Shown in pieces: positions 4,589-6,884 of a DNA stretch of 6,884 nt. This DNA comes from Gammaproteobacteria bacterium (GTDB lineage: Bacteria > Pseudomonadota > Gammaproteobacteria > UBA9214). Under the pieces are notes generated by a model, which searched no databases, had not been told where the DNA came from, and saw only the letters and a list, made by a program, of their open reading frames with translations. How positions within the stretch are numbered: position 1 is the first letter of the stretch; each line of letters begins with the position of its first letter. Where the stretch lies: NCBI GenBank assembly GCA_030599705.1, contig JAUVNM010000096.1, forward strand, positions 1-6,884, written 5' to 3'. The position numbers were made by a program, and so were the translations under genes.

Positions 4589-6850
4589 TTACTTGGAGGT
4601 ATGCACAAATACCCCGTCCCAGTCATCAGGAAGTTCCGCGCCGCGCAGGCCCTGGATCCTTTCCAGGTACAGGGAATAGAGCCGGGTACCGGGATGCGCA
4701 TCATGGAGCCCCGTGAGTATTGTTTCGGCATCATCCCAGCGCTGCTCATAATAGGCTGCAAGGGCCTCCTCCCAGGTATCCAGTTCTGCCTGACATTCAT
4801 TGCTTGCATCGCTGCTGCGGCAGACCGGTTCATAGATGATCACCGGTTCATTCTTGCCCTTGACCTTGACCCGGTCCAGGCAGCGCAACAGCATACTACC
4901 GAGGCCCTCGGCCGTGGTCTCGCTGACGATCAGCCGGACGCCGTAATACTTGGTCAGCCCTTCCAGGCGTGAACCCAGGTTGACCGCGTCACCAATCACG
5001 GTGTAGGCGCGCCGGTACTCGGATCCCATGTCACCGACGTTCATCATGCCGGTATTGATGCCAATACCGATATTGATCGCCGGCCAGTTGCGCTCGCTTA
5101 ATTCGGTCTGCATGTCCTCCAGCTGGTCCAGCATGGCAAGCGCCGCGTCTACCGCTTGTTGCCGGTGTTCGGGATCGTGTATTGGCGCCCCCCAGAAGGC
5201 CATGATCATATCGCCGACATATTTATCAATGGTGCCGCGCTGTTCAAAAATGATTTTTGTCATCGGGGTGAAAAAGTAGTTCAACAGCTGTTTCAGCTCA
5301 TCAGCCGCCAGTGATTCCGAGATCGTGGTGAAACTGCGAATGTCGCAGAACAGCACCGACAATTCCCGGCTCTCTCCCTCAACCGAAAAATCCTCGTCCG
5401 GATTGCGGCTCATCTCTTCCACGATTTCCGGCGGGACATACTGCCCGAACACGGACTTCAATTGCCTGCGGCTGCGCGCCTCGGTCAGGTACTGGGCCAG
5501 CAGGCCGACAAACAGGGCAATCGGCAGTTGCACCAGCATCGGTATCGCCAGCGGCAGCCACAGGTCAACCACGTTAAAGGCAACCTGGACCGCGGCGATG
5601 TAGAGGCCGGATAGCACCAGCGCCAGCGGCACGGCGATGACGGCCGACAGGAGATAGATACCGGAACCCAGTAGAAAACCGACCAGCAGCAGGATGACGG
5701 CCGTCTCCAGCGCTCCGGCAGGCCGGAGATTGCGATCGGTCAACAGGTTGGCAAACGCGGTCGCGGCAATCTCGACGCCGCTCAGGTCAACGCCATCATC
5801 ATTCGTGAACACCGTGTAAAAACGGTCCGGCTGGCCCGGGTCGTAGAGATCGGACAGGCCGACGAAGACCACCTTGCCGGTAAAGTCCAGCGCCGCCGGC
5901 GAGACCGTCTTTGAGCCGCCCTTGAGCACGGCATTGTAGGGGATATTCGGAATGCTGCCGGGCGGCCCGTAGAAATTCAGGTAGCGGTTGTCGCCGCCTT
6001 CGTAAAGACCGGCAAGCGCCGTCATCAAGCGGCGTTCCCCGGCTGTCAGTGACGCATCGGCTGCCAGCACCGCCCGAACCCGGTCACCGAGTGCCGGGTC
6101 GTTCACAAAGGCGCCACGCAAGGCCAACATCAGGCGGTTTACCCCCGGGGCACGCCCTACCCCGGACTCAGCACGTGGCAAATCCTGAACTCCCGTGGCA
6201 CCCGCCTGTTCCAGTACCGCCATCCAGCGTTGCTGCACCGGTAGCGCATGCACCTGCAGCGTGGCGGCCGGCAGGGTCGCCACACTACCGGCGCTGGGCT
6301 TGAACGGCCAGAACTGGTACACATTGACCTGCACCTTGGGGACCGGGAATGGCGCCAGTGCCTTCGCCGCCTCCGCGAGTACCGGGATGGGCAGCACCAG
6401 CTCTTCTACCCAGATGGTGCCGGTCTGCTGGCCGTCCATGTCGTAAATGGGCTGGCGCTTGCCGTTCAGGCGTTCGAACAGCACCACGCGCTCCGCGGCG
6501 GCCACGGCCCGGGCAAATTCGGCGTCGTCCTCAGTGGATTTCGGACGCTGGAAGTCCATGTCGAACACGATGGCGGACGCACCGCGCGCGACCAGTTGTT
6601 CAATCAACTGGCCATGGATGGACCGCGGCCAGTCACGCGGCAGCTTGGGCAGGCCAAGACCGGCAATATCGCGCTCGTTGATGGCCACCACCGCCACCTC
6701 GGGGGGCGGCTGGATCGGGCCACGCACCAGGAACAGCCAGTCCAGGCCAATGTGTTTCTCGAAGTCCGCTCCCAGCGGGGTCAGGCCCAGGATGGCGCCA
6801 ACCAGGCCGGTCACGACACCAAAAACAAGGCCCTTAGTTAGTCGTTGCAT
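4589..6850 (-). CDS. CHASE2-domain class III adenylate cyclase
   Basis: The 753-residue protein converts ATP to cAMP at the inner membrane (family knowledge). In order: an N-terminal membrane segment (about 7-25); an extracytoplasmic CHASE2 sensor (about 35-375) with LDWLFLVRGP, VAVVAINERDI, WPRSIHGQLIEQL, ASAIVFDMDF and GKVVFVGLSD; three membrane helices (about 381-400, 402-424, 430-455); a linker with FGQYVPPEIVEEM (468-480); and the cyclase domain (about 495-675). Catalytic residues are all visible: metal-binding Asp503 (LFCDIRSF) and Asp547 (KYVGDMIMAFWG), adenine-selecting Lys543 and Thr617 (YTVIGD), and transition-state Asn624 and Arg628 (DAVNLGSRLE). The Lys/Thr pair points to subclass IIIb, ATP-specific. 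The C-terminal tail (685-753), with WEEALAAYYEQRWDDAE, LYLERI and DDWDGV, is a helical extension common in this family. The start is firm: TAA stands in frame 9 nt upstream (6860-6862), though no Shine-Dalgarno is evident. A guanylate cyclase is unlikely given Lys543. It likely supplies the ligand for the neighbouring cNMP-binding protein (inference). Confidence 0.96.
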   Translation of the reverse strand: MQRLTKGLVFGVVTGLVGAILGLTPLGADFEKHIGLDWLFLVRGPIQPPPEVAVVAINERDIAGLGLPKLPRDWPRSIHGQLIEQLVARGASAIVFDMDFQRPKSTEDDAEFARAVAAAERVVLFERLNGKRQPIYDMDGQQTGTIWVEELVLPIPVLAEAAKALAPFPVPKVQVNVYQFWPFKPSAGSVATLPAATLQVHALPVQQRWMAVLEQAGATGVQDLPRAESGVGRAPGVNRLMLALRGAFVNDPALGDRVRAVLAADASLTAGERRLMTALAGLYEGGDNRYLNFYGPPGSIPNIPYNAVLKGGSKTVSPAALDFTGKVVFVGLSDLYDPGQPDRFYTVFTNDDGVDLSGVEIAATAFANLLTDRNLRPAGALETAVILLLVGFLLGSGIYLLSAVIAVPLALVLSGLYIAAVQVAFNVVDLWLPLAIPMLVQLPIALFVGLLAQYLTEARSRRQLKSVFGQYVPPEIVEEMSRNPDEDFSVEGESRELSVLFCDIRSFTTISESLAADELKQLLNYFFTPMTKIIFEQRGTIDKYVGDMIMAFWGAPIHDPEHRQQAVDAALAMLDQLEDMQTELSERNWPAINIGIGINTGMMNVGDMGSEYRRAYTVIGDAVNLGSRLEGLTKYYGVRLIVSETTAEGLGSMLLRCLDRVKVKGKNEPVIIYEPVCRSSDASNECQAELDTWEEALAAYYEQRWDDAETILTGLHDAHPGTRLYSLYLERIQGLRGAELPDDWDGVFVHTSK

Positions 6851-6884
6851 TGGTCGGGTTTATCAATGGTAATGCCAGAATTAT
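6851..6884 (-). other. Start of the cyclase upstream region
   Basis: Only 34 bp upstream of the cyclase start are available. They hold an in-frame stop and no clear Shine-Dalgarno. The AT-rich hexamer ATAATT at the very edge could be part of a -10 element, but this cannot be judged without the flanking sequence. Confidence 0.25.

Noticed and set aside
4538..4972. Rightward open frame of 144 codons after the exported-protein gene
   Set aside because: It lies almost wholly antisense to the cyclase C-terminus, whose conserved motifs read clearly on the other strand. The translation has no domain-like pattern and there is no Shine-Dalgarno.
6248..6872. Overlapping rightward open frames opposite the cyclase N-terminus (up to 197 codons)
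   Set aside because: They are antisense to a well-supported CHASE2 domain. GC-rich codons on the coding strand suppress stops in the antisense frames, and the translations are low-complexity Arg/His/Pro-rich.

Overview
The window looks like chromosomal DNA of a Gram-negative proteobacterium, most likely a gammaproteobacterium. The grounds are moderately high GC content (judged by eye), Shine-Dalgarno motifs, tightly overlapping genes, a signal-peptide protein, and a CHASE2-type class III cyclase of the kind common in environmental proteobacteria. The species cannot be named from the sequence. No RNA gene, CRISPR array, transposase or insertion sequence is visible.

Layout. Bases 16-4519 carry four rightward genes packed like one operon. 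They are: (1) a 189-residue single-pass membrane protein with a methionine-rich heptad-repeat stalk; (2) an 896-residue protein with a nucleotide-translocase/MFS-like membrane half and a HEAT-repeat cytoplasmic half; (3) a small stand-alone cyclic-nucleotide-binding protein; (4) a predicted exported protein with a fibronectin-III-like C-terminal domain. Genes 2/3 overlap by 8 bp and genes 3/4 overlap as ATGA. Genes 1 and 2 are 43 bp apart, and a 15-codon open frame fits that gap exactly, overlapping the stop of gene 1 (TAATG) and the start of gene 2 (ATGA). After a 69-bp convergent spacer, bases 4589-6850 carry a leftward CHASE2 adenylate cyclase with all catalytic residues present. The window ends just upstream of its start codon.

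How the genes may work together (inference). The cyclase probably makes cAMP in response to an extracytoplasmic signal, and the small cyclic-nucleotide-binding protein has an intact phosphate-binding cassette. That protein looks like the detached C-terminal module of the transporter/HEAT protein, because fused NTT-HEAT-cNMP-binding architectures occur in other bacteria. The window could therefore hold a cAMP-gated membrane module (gene 2 plus gene 3) with two partners facing the periplasm (genes 1 and 4) and its own cyclase next door. I do not know a described system with this composition. The most striking single feature is the near-perfect seven-residue methionine periodicity in gene 1.
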